A stretch of DNA of 64,000 nucleotides from Edolisoma coerulescens (lineage: Eukaryota; Chordata; Aves; Passeriformes; Campephagidae): contig VWZW01004674.1 of NCBI GenBank assembly GCA_013397115.1, positions 901,985-965,984 of the forward strand. The letters are read 5' to 3'. Position 1 is the stretch's first letter; the number at the start of each line of letters is the position of its first letter. A program made the position numbers and the translations under genes. The notes under the pieces are model-generated. The model was not told the origin of the DNA and did not search any database. It saw only the letters and a list, made by a program, of their open reading frames with translations. This document shows, one piece after another, positions 26,501-41,500 of the stretch.

Positions 26501-29500
26501 ATATCTCAAAGATGCTATTACAAGGTTAATCAGTTATGCTGGCAAGATTTAGACTTGAGCTATTTGGTGCCTAAGAAATGTAATCAAAATAATTTATTTT
26601 TACTTTATAAACAAAATGTAAATCAGCCATGAAATTACTACTTCACAGAACAAAATTAATGTAATGCAATAAAAATCTAAGTTTAGAGTCACAGCTCCCT
26701 AGGGATTTTTAAACTAGTACAGCTATACACTATACAGCTGCTCCAATGCAAAGTAGAACCCCAAGTTTTTAACACAGGTAAGCCTCGTGCCAGCTGATGG
26801 CAAACAGAAGACAGCTTGATTTATTACATTTTTGTCCTCATTTAGTTACAGGGTCTTCCCCTAGCTGTTTTCAGGAATGCTACTGAATACCATGAACTAG
26901 AGGTTTCTTTACACTTTCATCTGACAAAAATCAGAAGTTCAGAATTTGCATTATGACTGATTTTGCAACTTCCCTTAATTTTTGATCCTACTATATTTGT
27001 ATGACTGAAACTCAGAATCAAATATCAATTGCCTGTTTCACCTAGTATATGGCTCCAGATTTTCTGTGACTGCTCAACACAAGGGTGGCTGATTCTTGAG
27101 CTGAGGGGAAATTATTTAGGCTCACGTCATTATGACACAACAAAGAAGAAAAGCAATTGACAATATTTGTTCAGAAATCTTTGCAATTGCAGCTTTCACA
27201 GCAGTAACTCTTGAGGAAGATTTGCAGGCACAAATCAGAACACAGTGCTTTTCCCATGGCCTGCCTGTGCTCTTGGCAGTGTTGTCTCTTGAGCCCTCTC
27301 AACATAACAAGGAGGCAGAGTCTCAAAGACAGGGTTAAGTCTAATTCTTCAGCCAGATACACCAAAGGGAAAGTTACCATGAGTATAATGTGAGCCATAT
27401 TTTAGTATTTAAGAGCCCCGTATACAGCTTAAGGAGAACTTGAACTCCGCCTTTATCAAACTATTACCTCTGCTATGTATTATTCACACAGCAAGAGTCT
27501 TAATTGCCCAGACACTCTGCCAACTCTTTCCTCTCTGTTGAAACCAACCACACAAATCTAAAATGCCTATTTTCAACAGAAGTCTACTGAAACACCCACC
27601 AGAGATATCAGTTGTCAAGTGTTATGCAGAAAGTTTCACATTTCAGGAATTACACATTTTTACAGCTCCATGAGCCTGTCGGTATCTGTGTGTCTTGGCG
27701 ATAGCAATCCCTCCTTCTCCAGCCTTCAAGAGAAACACCTTCATTCACTGCTTTGGTGATTGTTCGTAGGCATTTGTGCGTGCATTGGCCTCTAACAGAC
27801 AAAGAAAGTGCATACGGAAATCAAGGCAAAGCTAAACTGAAAGAAAGACTTTCCCATTTAGTACTGAAAACACCTATCAGTTCCAACATTCTCACTCAAC
27901 TCGCTGGAATTATATATGCTGCAGTGCCACTCTGGAACTGCCTTTCCAAAGAGCAATAATCTTGTATTGCAACCATTCACTTTATAACAATGTTTCGAAA
28001 AGGTAATGGTTAATTTAACTCCAAAACCTTGTATCTCATGCTATTAAACAATTACTTTTTGCTCAGCTGTTGCTTACTGCTTCACTGTTGCTGATATGCC
28101 ACAGAAAATCTGGAAGTAAGAAATTGTTTTAAGCTAGTCCTGCAGATTTTAAGAGGGCAATCATGCTTCGTGCAGGTTCAAAACAGAAAGGAGAACTTTA
28201 GTGAATTCTCTGAACCTCTTTGCTAAACAGACAGATTTGCTGAACCAACTAAACCTTTCTCAGGACACTTAGCTTTAGAACAAGACTGAGCTAGCGGCAC
28301 AACAACTGGAAACCCAGCAAACGTAGTGCTGTGTCTAAGAGTGCAGGATGTCTCCTCTACTGAACAAGGCATTTCATAAAACTAAAATTGTTACTCCATC
28401 AACATCTAAAGATGCAGGTGGTGAGCTACCTGGAAACAATGTCTAGTTCTTTAACAGTACTTTTTCCTTGAAGATTTTAGAGTAATGCACAAAAATTAAA
28501 AAGTTCACACAGCAGTACTAATTAACAGGCACCTTACAACTCCTGCTTTAATTGAAGTGCTTTTTCCTTTACCTCATGAAATGAAAATAGAAGGTAGAGA
28601 GGACAGTAATTTGTCTAAAGAAACACAGAAAAGGAACCTCTAGGTTCACAATACCCTCAACCCATGGTTTGCCCCCACCCCTCATTTAGGCTGACAAGTC
28701 TGTGCGTTGTGCTGCAGATCAGGTCAAGGATTCATCCAACTTGGAAAAACAGAAACAAAAACCTCTCCCTTCAAAAAAGGAAAAACAAAACCAAAAAACC
28801 CACCAGCTTATAGCTGGAGCGCTCCCCTTGGTCAGACCCAGGTCCCAGCAGAGCCCAGTCACTGTTGGGCTGGCAGAAACAACGTGTGCCATGGAGCAGG
28901 AGCAGGTTCAAATGGAACAGTGGGAAGAGGCCAGAATAGCTGAGGCCAGGATTCATCCCAGATCTTGGCCTGAGGTGCCAGAGTGCTTGGTTCCCAGGGA
29001 AATCCTCTAATGTACCATCCTCTACCTCATATGCTTAAAACTCGCTACACCAAAGGATACATGCAAAAGGCAACTTCCAAAGGAAACATGCTCTTCAAGG
29101 CTTGTGCTAATTGCAACTTGTTCCTTTGCAGTTGCAATAGACTGCCTGTGCATGCAAAAGCTGCTTCCATCACTTTTCTAATGGAACTTCCTGTCAAAAC
29201 TGAAGCACAGTCCTTATCCCAAGCCAGCAAGAGGCAAAGTAAGATAGCACAAGCAGTAACATTGCAATCTAAATACTTTCCTCCAACTGTTCTGCCTAAT
29301 CTCATGTCAGCCTATGTCATTCACAATTCATCCAGAGTTAATTTCAGGTCTTACAGCAAGGATTTACACTCTCTGTTCTTTAAAGTAGTGCTTATTACAA
29401 GGAAGCTCATTACTACACCCAAAGCAGTAAGCAGAATCTGCAACTCCTTTCAACTGTCCTGTGGCCAACAGAGAAGCTGTAGCTATTTACTCTGTGGAAA

Positions 29501-32500
29501 AATGTGAGTGATCATGGCAGAAGCTCGATGGCTTCTTAGCAGTCCATGCTCAGGGTCTTTGGTTCAAAAAACAAAAAAAAAAGACAACAGAAACCTTTGC
29601 CACTGAACTGGCGTCATTTCTGATAGCAGTGTTTTGACACCAGCCTGGCACAGACATGTAAGCAAAGCCCTGCTGCTTGCTGTTGGCACAGACACCTTCT
29701 TGCAGGTAGCCAGCTCAGAACTAGCCAGTTACAGACCTGTGAGGTGTAATACAAATAAACAGTCCTGATCATAATATGCAGTACAGGCAACAAAGCCAAA
29801 GAAAGAAGAAAAATAACACACACCAAAACATGAAAGAATAAAGTAGGTGAAACATTCTAATGCTAATGCTTTATGAAAGTGTAAGAGGATGGTTCTGTCC
29901 AGAGAAAGGCTTCTCATCTTCTCTTTCACATGAGAGGCAGGAAAAACAGCTTGGAAAAAAGAAATCTAGAGACCAAGATGCTAAGTTTCAAATAGTAGAA
30001 GATTATAAAATTGAAACTGACAGGACTTGCACAAGTGGGTTCTTCTGCTCTTCATTGAGACGCTCCTTTAAAGTGCCTTCAGGACAGACTGCACACAGTA
30101 TGTCCTCTCAATGTCCAACTGAATCACACTTACTCTTCTGTTTTAGAGCTTTTTAATTTGTGAAACCAAAAAACCCCAAATGCAAGGAGGCTAACTAAGC
30201 CTACAGGCACGAGTTACCTTTTCTTTCTTTTTTAATAAGCTTTTATGATGGTTCTTCACCCAGAGTCACCACTAGTACAGCTCTGCTAATGGTAGAGATA
30301 AAAGAAAAATGAGTGCTAGGGCCTTTAGACACTAATTTTTTGAATAAAAGATGAATCCTCTTACTATAACCCTTACCACTGCTAATGTAAAGAGCACTGA
30401 ACTACAAATTAATGGCAAATCCTAAACTGCCCAAGCAGAGACAAAACCTCCTTTCACTATAGAAATTCAGAAATGGTTAGAAATCAGTGTGGACTGACAA
30501 GGTGTATTATCTGGATCACAGGGAGATCAAAGTACCTGAAGCTCTTCATATCAGCTAAAACCTGAGCTTTGTGGGTGATAACTCCTCATCTCTGGCATAC
30601 ACATCTTTGAGTCAGCAAATTGCCTTCATTTGATTTTCAAAAAACCTCTCAGGGTTTATCTGCTGAAGAATCCTCTTTTTATTTAACACAAGGAATTAAG
30701 AAGTAATTACATTATGTTTACACATTCATAAATGATGGGTTGCCTTTTGTTAAGGGTTCTGGATCCCTTAATCCTTCCTTAATCTAACCAAAGAAATTGG
30801 CAATATATAAAGCACAAAGGGATGTGGCAGCCCAAGGGAGAAGCTGCAAGGAAAACAACGGAAGCTTCAGACTGCTCTCAAACCAGTGATCAAGTGTAGG
30901 CAAAAGAAAACCTACCACTCAATTCCAGTGGAAACAGGGAAGTAATGGGTATCCTTCTAAGTTTTCATGCAAAGGTATAACACGGTAGGTCATAATAACA
31001 CAATGCGTCAAGCTCCAGTATCAGGCAGTGAGACAACTAGAAAAGATTCGGATTAAAAAAATGCCTTATTTAAAAAATTTGTTAAAGGCCTGAGAACTTA
31101 GAGTTATCAGTGGAATCTAATTTACTCATCTTGTAGCATTTGGTGTCCCTTTGAAGCCAAGTGTTCAGTAAGTGCTGAAAAAACTAAAAAAAAAAAAAAT
31201 TCCTCTCTCAGTAGTGTGAGGAAAAAGAAAAAGAACAGTGAAATGGTTCAAGTAGCTTCATATGGCAAATGTCAGTTTGGGCTATTGACATTTTACTGCA
31301 GAAACCCTTCCGTCAGCTTCCTAGCAGAAGGACTTACTAAATGAAATGATTCTTTAAGCCTCGAAGAAAATATACAAGGACAGATTTTTCTCAAGTTGCC
31401 TTTAAGGTGAAGGATCAAACCACATCACTGTAAACCTCACAAGCAACACAGCATGACTCTATCACAGAGTTCCAGTAGTTGACGGAGACTAGGAAAGTGC
31501 TATGTCACTAGAGGGGTTTCTGTCCTGGAAACAAAGAGCCTGGCTTCCCAAAACCATCAGCCAGAAGCATCAGCACTGGGCAAACCCCCACCTGTTTCTG
31601 AGCAAGCAGCCTTGACACTGCTGAGGTTGGCACATATTAGCCCCTATTAGGATTGCTTCAGCTGGTAAGGCTTTCAGTTTCTTTTTTTCCCCTTCAGCAG
31701 AAAGCTTATTTGCCTGGGCCACAATGAGTTTTGACAAGTGACGCTTCTGAGCTTTTCTATTTAAAACCAAGCTGAGCATATACTTCACATTTTATTGTTT
31801 TCAGATGTAACTCCTGAGAGAGCAGACCAAGGTAAAACGCAACACCTTGTAAATCAGAAAGGTTTATCTTTACTTGGAATTGGGTCAGCTACAATGGTTT
31901 AAAGCTATTTCTTCATTTCACTGTCATCCAGCCACCAGCTTTGAACTTCTTTGTTTAAAGCAAAGATACTAAGGAAGGAGCGCCTTGCATGGTAACAGTG
32001 AAAAATCCAGTAAGAGCAAAAATTGCCAGGCATGTGCGTGGTTGGTAGCCGGCAACAGAAACTTTAATCGTTTAACTGATAAGTATTCGCTTTAAAAAAT
32101 TTCCATGAAAAATGAATATAAACATGGTCTCAGTGTTATAATCCTTGATCACGCAAGATTCCCAGAAATGTGAGGATGTTTTGCTTTAATGGTAACCATA
32201 AAACAAACAAAAATTCCAAGATTCTGTGATCAGCCTGTGCAGACTCTTCTTTAAAACTGTATTTACTGTTTTGTGATTAAACCTTTCCCTCTAAATCTTG
32301 ATCTTTGTGATGTGCTTTTATTTCTGCTTTAACTCAGATACAGTTTTCCAAACACAAGATAAAAATTCAGCTTTCCAACAACCAGAAACAAAATCTGTCT
32401 TTTGTAATACAACCTCCTAAAGCACTTACTTAAAAGTATATGGCCACAAAGAAACCCTAAGGGAGATTGAATTCCTTCTTTGCTTAGTTGTTACAAAGTA

Positions 32501-32550
32501 GAGAAATGTGTAACTTCTTCACTGATTGTAACACTTTGCAAGAAAAGCGT

Positions 32551-32571
32551 GGGGGGGAGGGGGGGAGGGGG
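32551..32571 (+). repeat. G-run cluster, potential G-quadruplex
   Basis: Three G runs (7, 7 and 5) are separated by single A residues. The long runs can be divided to give four G-tracts, so an intramolecular quadruplex is possible. The G-rich strand is the plus strand, which is the template for SPIDR transcription. Confidence 0.6.
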
Positions 32572-35500
32572 TTTGTGTGGAAAAGGAACACATTTCTGAA
32601 TTAAGAAACAGTGGTGAAAATTATTTACAAACTCCACTTTACCTAGACTCTAGTAACTAGAGTGCTGAGTCATAAATTAAACTGGTGCTCTGACCTTTAA
32701 GGAACAACTGAGATCATAATAAACACGTCTCATATTTTCAGCTGAGCCAAGTAAAGTGAAGTCTCACAGCTCCTTGAAAAGCCTCAGGAGATGCAGTTTC
32801 TTAAAGCACACATAAAATTCAATAGTGTTCATAGTAACTAAAAACACACTAGAGAACAGACATGTAAGAGAAAAGAGATGTTAGAGAACAGAGAAGTGAA
32901 CAGACTTAATTTACTTTCAATTCGCACTCTTTCCCCACTCATATATGCTCTAAGTTAGAAAAGAACTAATACTGAAAATCAACCATGCATGTGAAGAACC
33001 ACCAAAAACATACAAAACAACCTGAGAACAGAATAGACCAGACAGTACAATAGTTATGTGCAGCCATGCAAAAGCTGGAATTTAATTTCTGTTCATAAGA
33101 CTATAGAGATTTCTTACCTAGAAACAGTCATTTTAGTGATGTATGTTCCATGAAGATATTCTCGGGACATAAAAAAGTGATGAGGATAGAAAAGTTAGAA
33201 ACTATCTGCTTCAACAAATTTGGATATGGGAACTTTTTCCCACTGCGTGTCATAGTGCTCATTTTCTCCTCTCAGCTGCATCTTACCTCAGCCCAAACAA
33301 CACTAAACTCTTTCTCCAGAAGTCCCTCAAGCCCACTATGGACCTTCCATAGTCCAAGTGCTATAATGAGGGTCAATATACCTGTTTACAAGCCTGTGTT
33401 CACGCATGCCTTCCCACCTTTTATCTGTCTACATGAACTTGCACTTCATCTCTACCAGTTCAGTCACCAACATTGTATTTCCCTATACAGACATGGTTAC
33501 ATCAGTATAAGTAGGCAATTTATTCTTAATCAGGGTGTACTACAAGCTACAGTTTTCGTAAGTATGAGTCTGCTATGCTGCTAAACATATTTTATAACAA
33601 GGAGGCCTTCTTTCTTGGCTTGGCTGATGTTATGAGTTTAACACTCCACCTGTGTGCCACTAAGCTGTAACGTTACAGGTAACTTTCAGTCAAATGGATG
33701 TAAGTAAATTCAGAAAACAGGATACAAATGCTACCTTGAAACCCTTTCTGCACCCACAAAAAAGAATTTCTTAGACAAAAGCAGAAGGCTACATGATTCA
33801 GCTAAATATATCTATGTGCTGGTTAACCCTAAAAAGGGGAGTGAGGGCCCAGACTGCTCCCTGCCTGCCTGTGAGCTGGTTCAGTTTGCTAACCCAGGGA
33901 ATTAGTAATGCAGAGCTGGTGAACGGAAACTGCTCCCAGAAGGGTGTGATGTGTGCTGGAGATGGCACAGGCAAAATGGCAAGGACACACACCCCACCCT
34001 CCAGGCAGCAGCCAGGGCTCTTTGCTCAGGAATGGAGCTAAACAGCACCATAAAAGAATCCAGTTTCAATTGGAAAAAAAAAAAAAGTGTCCAAGCAGAC
34101 GTCACAGCACAAGATGAACACCAATGTAGCTCATTTTAGGTGCTTCTCATTGGCCTTTCCACCGCTCTAAGTCATCAGCTAGACTGTAGACTCCCAGGAA
34201 CATTAAGACAGGAATGATAATAAGTATCAAATACTTCAGGCATTAATAGTAATAACAAGAAACAGAAACAAAAAAAAAAATCAATTATTGTCACAGCTCT
34301 CTGTTTGACTAAATGCAAAACATGCTATTTATGTTATGTAATTGAGTTATAAAGCACTTTCACTCTTGCTTGTGAATAAGAAATTGCAGCCTTCTGTCTC
34401 TGCAGTTCGAAATGTCTCTCAGTGTAGCAAGCTCACCAAAAAAGCTCACTATTGTATCACGTGTTGAACCGTGCGCCAGCACCGGCAGGGTATGTAAATG
34501 AACTCATTGACCTCTTTGGGTTTTCCCCTTTCTTTTCCCTGATCTTTAATGAGGATATCGAGCTCAGAGGGAGTAGCAGGCAGGAGATTGCGCTGTACTT
34601 TCACAACGGGAAAGAAGCCAAAACACAGGCACAATGCCTGGATTCAGCAGTTCCAGGCAAACGCAGCAGAGCTGCATACATCCTCCTCCGGGAAGAACGC
34701 TTTCCACCGCCACTTTAACAGGAAACCTAGCTCACAGCCAAGGGTGGGCTATCCCCTCATCCACTTTTCACACCTAGCTGTTGAAGCTATTCCCCCACAA
34801 GAAAGGTTTTCCTGTCAGAGAAGCTTCCAAAATTGCTTAAGAGCAATTTGCTTTTGTTTGTTATGATGATTTCATTCTGTAATATTCTGAATATTACATG
34901 TTGTGCTTATTGGTCTTTAATATTGGGCTTTTTACGCCAAAGATTTTGGTAAAAAAACAAAACTGTACATACTCAGAAAATATTAAAGGAAGAAAATGAA
35001 CATAGTATTAGTCAGAAAAATATAAGTATATATACTAAAATGTCTCAAAGTTCACAGTGTATTCATTTTCTGCCTGAAAATGGATCCCACTGACACAGAC
35101 TGTACATGCTTAATTCCAATTTTCTTTATGGTCCACCTACCCTTTCCTTAACTAGTCTCTCTTTAGCTGCTTACAACACAGACAAATTACTTGGTACAAT
35201 CTGAAGTTCTCCTCTTTCCTCTCAAATCCAGAACAAATTTCTCTGACAAGTTGGCAGAAAATAAATTTAGATGTGTTCTATGTTCTCACATTCCATATGA
35301 ACAAATACATGCTTAGGACAAGACTGCACATGCCTCTAGAGAGAAGAAGCACAAAGGAACTCAAGAAGGAGCAGCCAGAAGCATCTTTAAGTCTCTCTCA
35401 ATGTGTTGCTGCTGTTGGGAGCTACAGCAGCTTCTGACATAGCTCATCCAAATGCCTTAAGGAAAGCACACTTTGTGTCCCCCCCTATTTCTCCCCACCA

Positions 35501-38500
35501 CTCCCCTTTTCTGGCCTTCCCTCAAGCCCAGGCCAGTGTTTCATTAGCATTAATTTTATTTACTAATATTCCAGTAAAACTGAGAATCACTGTTACTGTC
35601 ATTTTTTTTACCTGCCAGATCAAGACTCACAACAGATAGCTTGCTGGAGATTTTATGGGGAGCCTGTGGCATAAGCCAAATGAAATCAGGAATGTAAAGA
35701 ATATTTCGAACACAAAGTCTGTTTTTCCTCATCTAGTAGCCTTTGATTATGATTCTGCCTTACACTACAAGACATCTGAGCATGTGTCAAGAGTCAGAGA
35801 GAAAGGGATGAGATTTTGAGCATGTGACTGGCATACAGCCAGCTCTGTGACATGGACTACTATGACACAGTGGCAGAATATGAGGTCACAGCATATGATC
35901 GTCCTCTGTCCCTGGACAAACTGTGAAACCAGGAGAGCTTTGGCAGAGTTGAGGTTTCATGCACTGTCATAAATACAGGTTTGCCTAAAGAAAACATTCT
36001 GGCTCCATGCTGTCACAGTTAGGTATCCAGGCTAGCTGGCATCTTCTTTCTTGACCCCAAAATCAGATTCAAAATATCTTAACTATTTTTAAAAATATTT
36101 GCTAGAACACGGAATTGTCCGTTTGCAACATTATATTGTTGAGAAATGTGAGGTTATCACCACTTTGTTCCAGGCCACTAACTCCTTCTCACCAGTTCAG
36201 AGAAGTTACAGAAAAAGGCATATTGATTCAAGTAGCAACTATTCTATGCAGGTTAAACAAAACAAAACAAAATAAGCACGTTTAAGACCAAAGGGACATT
36301 GTTCCCCACAGAAACTAGTCGGTTTTGGCTGGCAAAGAATAAACTTGCATTTTCTTACTATTTCTCAAAACAGGGAGAGGGGAAAAAGGAGATGGAAGGA
36401 AGGGAGAGGATTAATCAAGATAATATTTGCTGATGTTTATATTCTGAAACAAAGGGGAATAATACTCCGAGAAGATATATTACATGACAAAGATAGGAAG
36501 TAACTTGCTATATCGCAGAATTATTGGAGCCACATCCCAGCCATAAGAGCCATGGATAAAAACACAGAGATTATTTCAAATGAGGTTACTAGTGCTTCAC
36601 TGTTAGGGAAACAGGGGAAGCAAAGAAGGAAGTAAAAACTCAAAACATTGTTTGTTTTGAAGATACTATATTTTGACAAGTCTGAGGAAAGGCTGTCAAA
36701 AGAGGAAAGTCGTATATCCTGACAATAATGGACTCTATGAATAACTTACAGACAAGATGATTCTGATCATGTTTGTTTTTATATGAGGCAAAAACTCATT
36801 TGCTACTCCGATTGCCCTAGTTTGAAGTTCCTTCTATAAAAACAAATATGACACAATGAAAAACTGCTAGGATTCACCGAGCTACGGAATGTCCTTCCTG
36901 CTCACCCTGGCTCACTTTTCACTTCGAAACGTAGAAGGAATGTCATGCATTTGTAAACTATGTCTGGGAGCGAACCCTCAAGTATCATGAATAAAAACAC
37001 TCAAGTTCTACACTATACCAGTAAAAATGCTACGTGACTTCTATTCAAGCACAAGCTCAGATGTTTCTAAATACAGATGGTATCCATAATATGAAGGAAG
37101 AACATTAATTATTGCATTTGACATCTTTCTTGGGAACTGCACCCCTCCTCACTGAGCAGAACAAAGTCTCTGGCACACTAGAAGTTGCCAAGACTTTCTG
37201 CTTCTCTGTCCTCAACGCAATGCATATTCTCTATGGAAAGACGAAAACAAGAAAGGGAAACATTTGTAAAGCAACCCTCTGCTCAGTATGCTACACCAAT
37301 TGATTTCTCAGCTCAGTTTTTAATACCTAATCTTACTGCAACCATGCTTCCAGGCAATTATATATTGAAATACATATTGACAGCTCAGTTTTTCACTTGC
37401 ATACAAACCAACACCTGTAAAAAACCTGCTACTTGCAGGTTGGCCATTTGCAGCTTCTGTTCAAAAGAGCAAGCTGTAAACAGTGTGACTGAAGGCACCT
37501 GACTGGGTCTGACTGACCTGTTGCTCTGCTCTGCTTATATTTCCTGGCTCTACCCTGGCCGTGTAAGGGAACAAGGTAAAAGTCCACACGAACCTGCTTA
37601 TTTCTCCTGGAAACAAACCTTGAGCTACATGCTGGGAGATCAAGAGTCTGCAATTGCTGTGGTGTTCTTCCTTCTATCCAGGGGATAACTCTATTCTCAC
37701 TTCACCAAAGTAAGGCCTGAAAGAACCATGAATTATCGATTTAGGGCAACGGGGTAAAGGACCACCATCTTACACTCCATAGCTCACGTGTACAAGTTTT
37801 TTGTAGGTGTCCATGTCACGGTAAACTCTGAACTTATTCCTCTGTATAAAGTTACAGTGCTTAAGACTGGTTTCCCTACTTATCATTCCAAGTATCTGTT
37901 TGCTGTACCATCAAGTATATGGTATGGCAAAAGCTGTCAGAGCTTTCCAGGGTAGCCAAGGGAATGAAAACATACCTCTTTTCAAATTAATACATACCAG
38001 CTACAAGGGAACAATGTCAGTATTTTAGCACAGTTTTAAAGACTCTGCAAGAGAAAGGACGCAGTTTGACAAGGTCTAGAACTTTGACAGATGCAACAAT
38101 AGCTACACAGTCACCACTACCAGACTGAGCAACACCCAGGTATTTAAAAGCTGAACATCCACCCTTTTTTTCTTTTTTCTCCTTAGCGTTTAAAAAGCAG
38201 CTTATTGTCTGGGTTTTTCTGTTTACAACTGTGCATCTGCGTATGTGTATGACAATAGGAATTCTCAGAGCAAGCCAAACTGAGAAAGATGGATTGGTCT
38301 GATGTCTGGTCATTCATGGGTGTGTCCACACCAGTCCTGCGGTTCAGATCAGTGGTGTGCTTCTGTGGCAAATCTCTCCATCTTCCCTGAGCTTTGGTTT
38401 GGATTGTGGAGCAGCCTTCTGAGCTCACACAATGGATTCTTTTCCTATGAAACTAAACCTGAAGATGTGCTCCAACTGCTAAAAGGCATTCAGGCCACGT

Positions 38501-41500
38501 GATCAGCTTACAGCCTGTCTGGAGCAAAGCCCCACAATACCTACAGCAGGGCCAAATCTCCCACACCAGCTTCTGCTCCACAGAGCTGCTCCTACCACAT
38601 CACATTATTTGCTAGTACAGACAAGTGTGTGTAAAAACTATGTCCCCGTTCCTTGGAAAGTTTGTCTTCTATACACACAATCCTACCTGCATCCTGTGAT
38701 AGCTTCATTTCAGACAGACATATTACTGTGGGAGGCCATGAAAGCAGAAAGACGGACAAACTTTCCCAGCTGTACAGCAGCACAGACATTTTGAAACAGA
38801 CTGAGGAATCAATGGCACAGAAGGAAATCACCAAACGATGCTGTTCACAGTACACAGCAGTGGCAGGCACAGGGATGATCAGATTTTGGGGTGTGCTGAG
38901 GCTCCACATCCCACAATGCTCTTGATGGGAATATATGTAAATGAGTTCATAATGAAGCCCTCAGCCTACAGCCTGCAGTGTTGGCAAAGGTCTTCTTGAC
39001 AGCTGCATATGTACTCATTTTTTGACATATTGATTACTAGGGATGTATCACATATAGCAGACACCACATCTGAATCATCACTGCTTTGCAAGAGGCAAAC
39101 CTTGATTTAGTTTAAGTCTTAAATAATAGTTTGTGACACAGCTTCTAATTTAGATTGCACCATGGAATCATTAGGGTGATCAAAAGAAAATACTGGAAAA
39201 ATATTAAAACTCAAAGACAAGATGTAAAAACCAGGAGAACTGGAAAAGATGACTGGAGAGGCTTAGCAGGAGCTGAGATGAGGCCGAGAGACCTGGAGAC
39301 CTTCACAAAATAATCGTACGCTATTTTTCTTTAACCATCTGTTCCTTCTTTCTATCCTCAGTCTCCCTGGATTATTTACTGGTTCAAACAAAATGTGACT
39401 TATTTCTATTCACTGCTTCAAACTGCTTATAAGTATCAGTCTACATTCTTGGAATTTATCATTCACATACGCACACATACTGTGTGTATTCAGTCTGCTG
39501 TGTGTATTCATTAAAATTTCTCACAAAGGGTTCCTCTAACCTTTACTAAAATAATTGGATTGACCTAATTGCACTACTTAGAATACTCAAATTCTGACTA
39601 CTAATTTTAAAAAAGTTTTATTCTTTACCACTGGAATCTCATCTTTACATAGAAATCAATGTATGACCCACCCTACCCAGCAAACAGTAAAGTACTACAC
39701 AGTGCTTTTCTTGAACTGTTCTGAACACCAACAGAGATTAATGGACAAACAGAGCAAAAAACAGTTAATGGTAATGCTACCATGCAAGTGATGATAATGA
39801 TAAAGCAGCTGACTACTCAAGGTTTACCATTAATCTTTTTTGCTCTTTTTGTGCTCTCACTATAATCTAGAAAAAGAAACATGTTGTCATGCTGACCCTA
39901 AGTGAAGTTACAAGAAGGGTGTAAGAAGAAACTCCTCAAGATCAAAAGTAAAAATTATCTAAGACAATGACACAGTAACAAAAAATAGTATGGCAACTGA
40001 AACATAGACATGAATTGTTCAGATTTCATGCAGCTACCAAGACTGTAGTGCAACTAGCAGGAAATAGTGGAGAGATCAGAGAGCTATGCAAGAACAGGGA
40101 GCATTAGGAGACCAAGATACGTGAGAAAGCACAAGCTTACACTGCCACAAGCAGAAAGCTCTTTGCAGGGCATGTCTGTATTAGAGACAGGAACCAGACT
40201 GTGTAGCATAATACTACTAGAAAGGACTAGGGCAGATTCAGTTACAAAAAGTTGACTGTAAAATGAGATGTTCTCACTACACTGATACATGTCGTACCAA
40301 GATGTTCCCTGGAAAGCTGGACAACATTCATGCATAATTAATTTTTTTTATAAGTTTGGGGACAGAATCTTCACAAAAAGGTACATTCTGTGCCTCATCC
40401 AAACCAGAATAGGGTCAAGCAGCTGAGGATTGTAGAACGGGTTATCTGGAGTCAGGCAATCCAGTTGAGGCATGTCCACCCAGGTCGGATGACACATCAA
40501 TCTAAAAGGGGGCACAAGCAAGGCTGTTAGTTCATGGCTCTTGTCCTGAAGTTACTAACAGGTGGCTAGAAATAATGTATGACCTATATTATTTTCCCAG
40601 TATAGTGGCGGGTGCCAGGACACAACTCTCTTAGAAGAGATTATGCAGCTGCTATAAAATCTTGGAAGGAACTGGCAGGTTTGGGTAGGAAAACAGCTTT
40701 CTCTCGGAGGTGGGTAGCTGGCAAGGTTAGAGTCATTAGTAAAAGCGGATTTGATTGTGAAATTTTGTGATAGATGTCCAGCCTACAAGTCTTTCTGTCC
40801 ACAAAAATCACCAGCAGCTCACATGCACACATTGTATTTACATTAAAATGACTAAGACAGGGACTTCCGCACGGTGATGAGCTAATAAATGAGCACGTCA
40901 TGGAAACAGGAATTGTCCTACGTTCCTGTACTTCCTGCATAGAATTATCCTTTTCCTTTTTGTTGTTATCAGATGAGGACCCTGCTGGACAGGTAATATC
41001 ACTCAGTCCCAGGGCAAAAACTAAGGAGAGCAGTTAAACATTGTCCACCAACAAGAGAGAAATGTACTTTCTCAGGGAAGCTGTGCACCAGGTATTCTCA
41101 AGCCAGACATTGCAGGGTTTCTTTCTTTGTTTCTTTTTTTTCATATTTGCAAAATGTGCTGGTTTATGCTACAGGTTCAAAAATTATTAGCATCGTGGTT
41201 AGAAGCAGTCTGCAGATCATCTGTAGAATCACAGTTCTCTATTAAGGTGTAAAAAAAGGGCTGCAAACAGCTCTATAGGCAGAGGTACAATGCTGTGAAT
41301 GAAGAACCGCTCACAGCAAATTTTAGAAATTAGGAGCAAAAGTAAAAGAGTTTATACAAACTTATATTTCATTTATGATACTCTCTGGGACAGTGCATAC
41401 ATTGGAGATCATCCCAAAGTACTACTGCTTGTTCAACAGAAAAACAATACACACACCCAAGAATATGTTAAAAAAATGAACTGACTGGGGGAGGGGTTGG

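Noticed and set aside
28983..29507. 174-codon plus-strand frame
   Set aside because: No recognisable similarity, no convincing splice or promoter context, and composition like the surrounding intron.
33150..33584. 144-codon plus-strand frame
   Set aside because: The translation is unremarkable and unrecognised; a single frame of this length is expected by chance in 64 kb examined in six frames.
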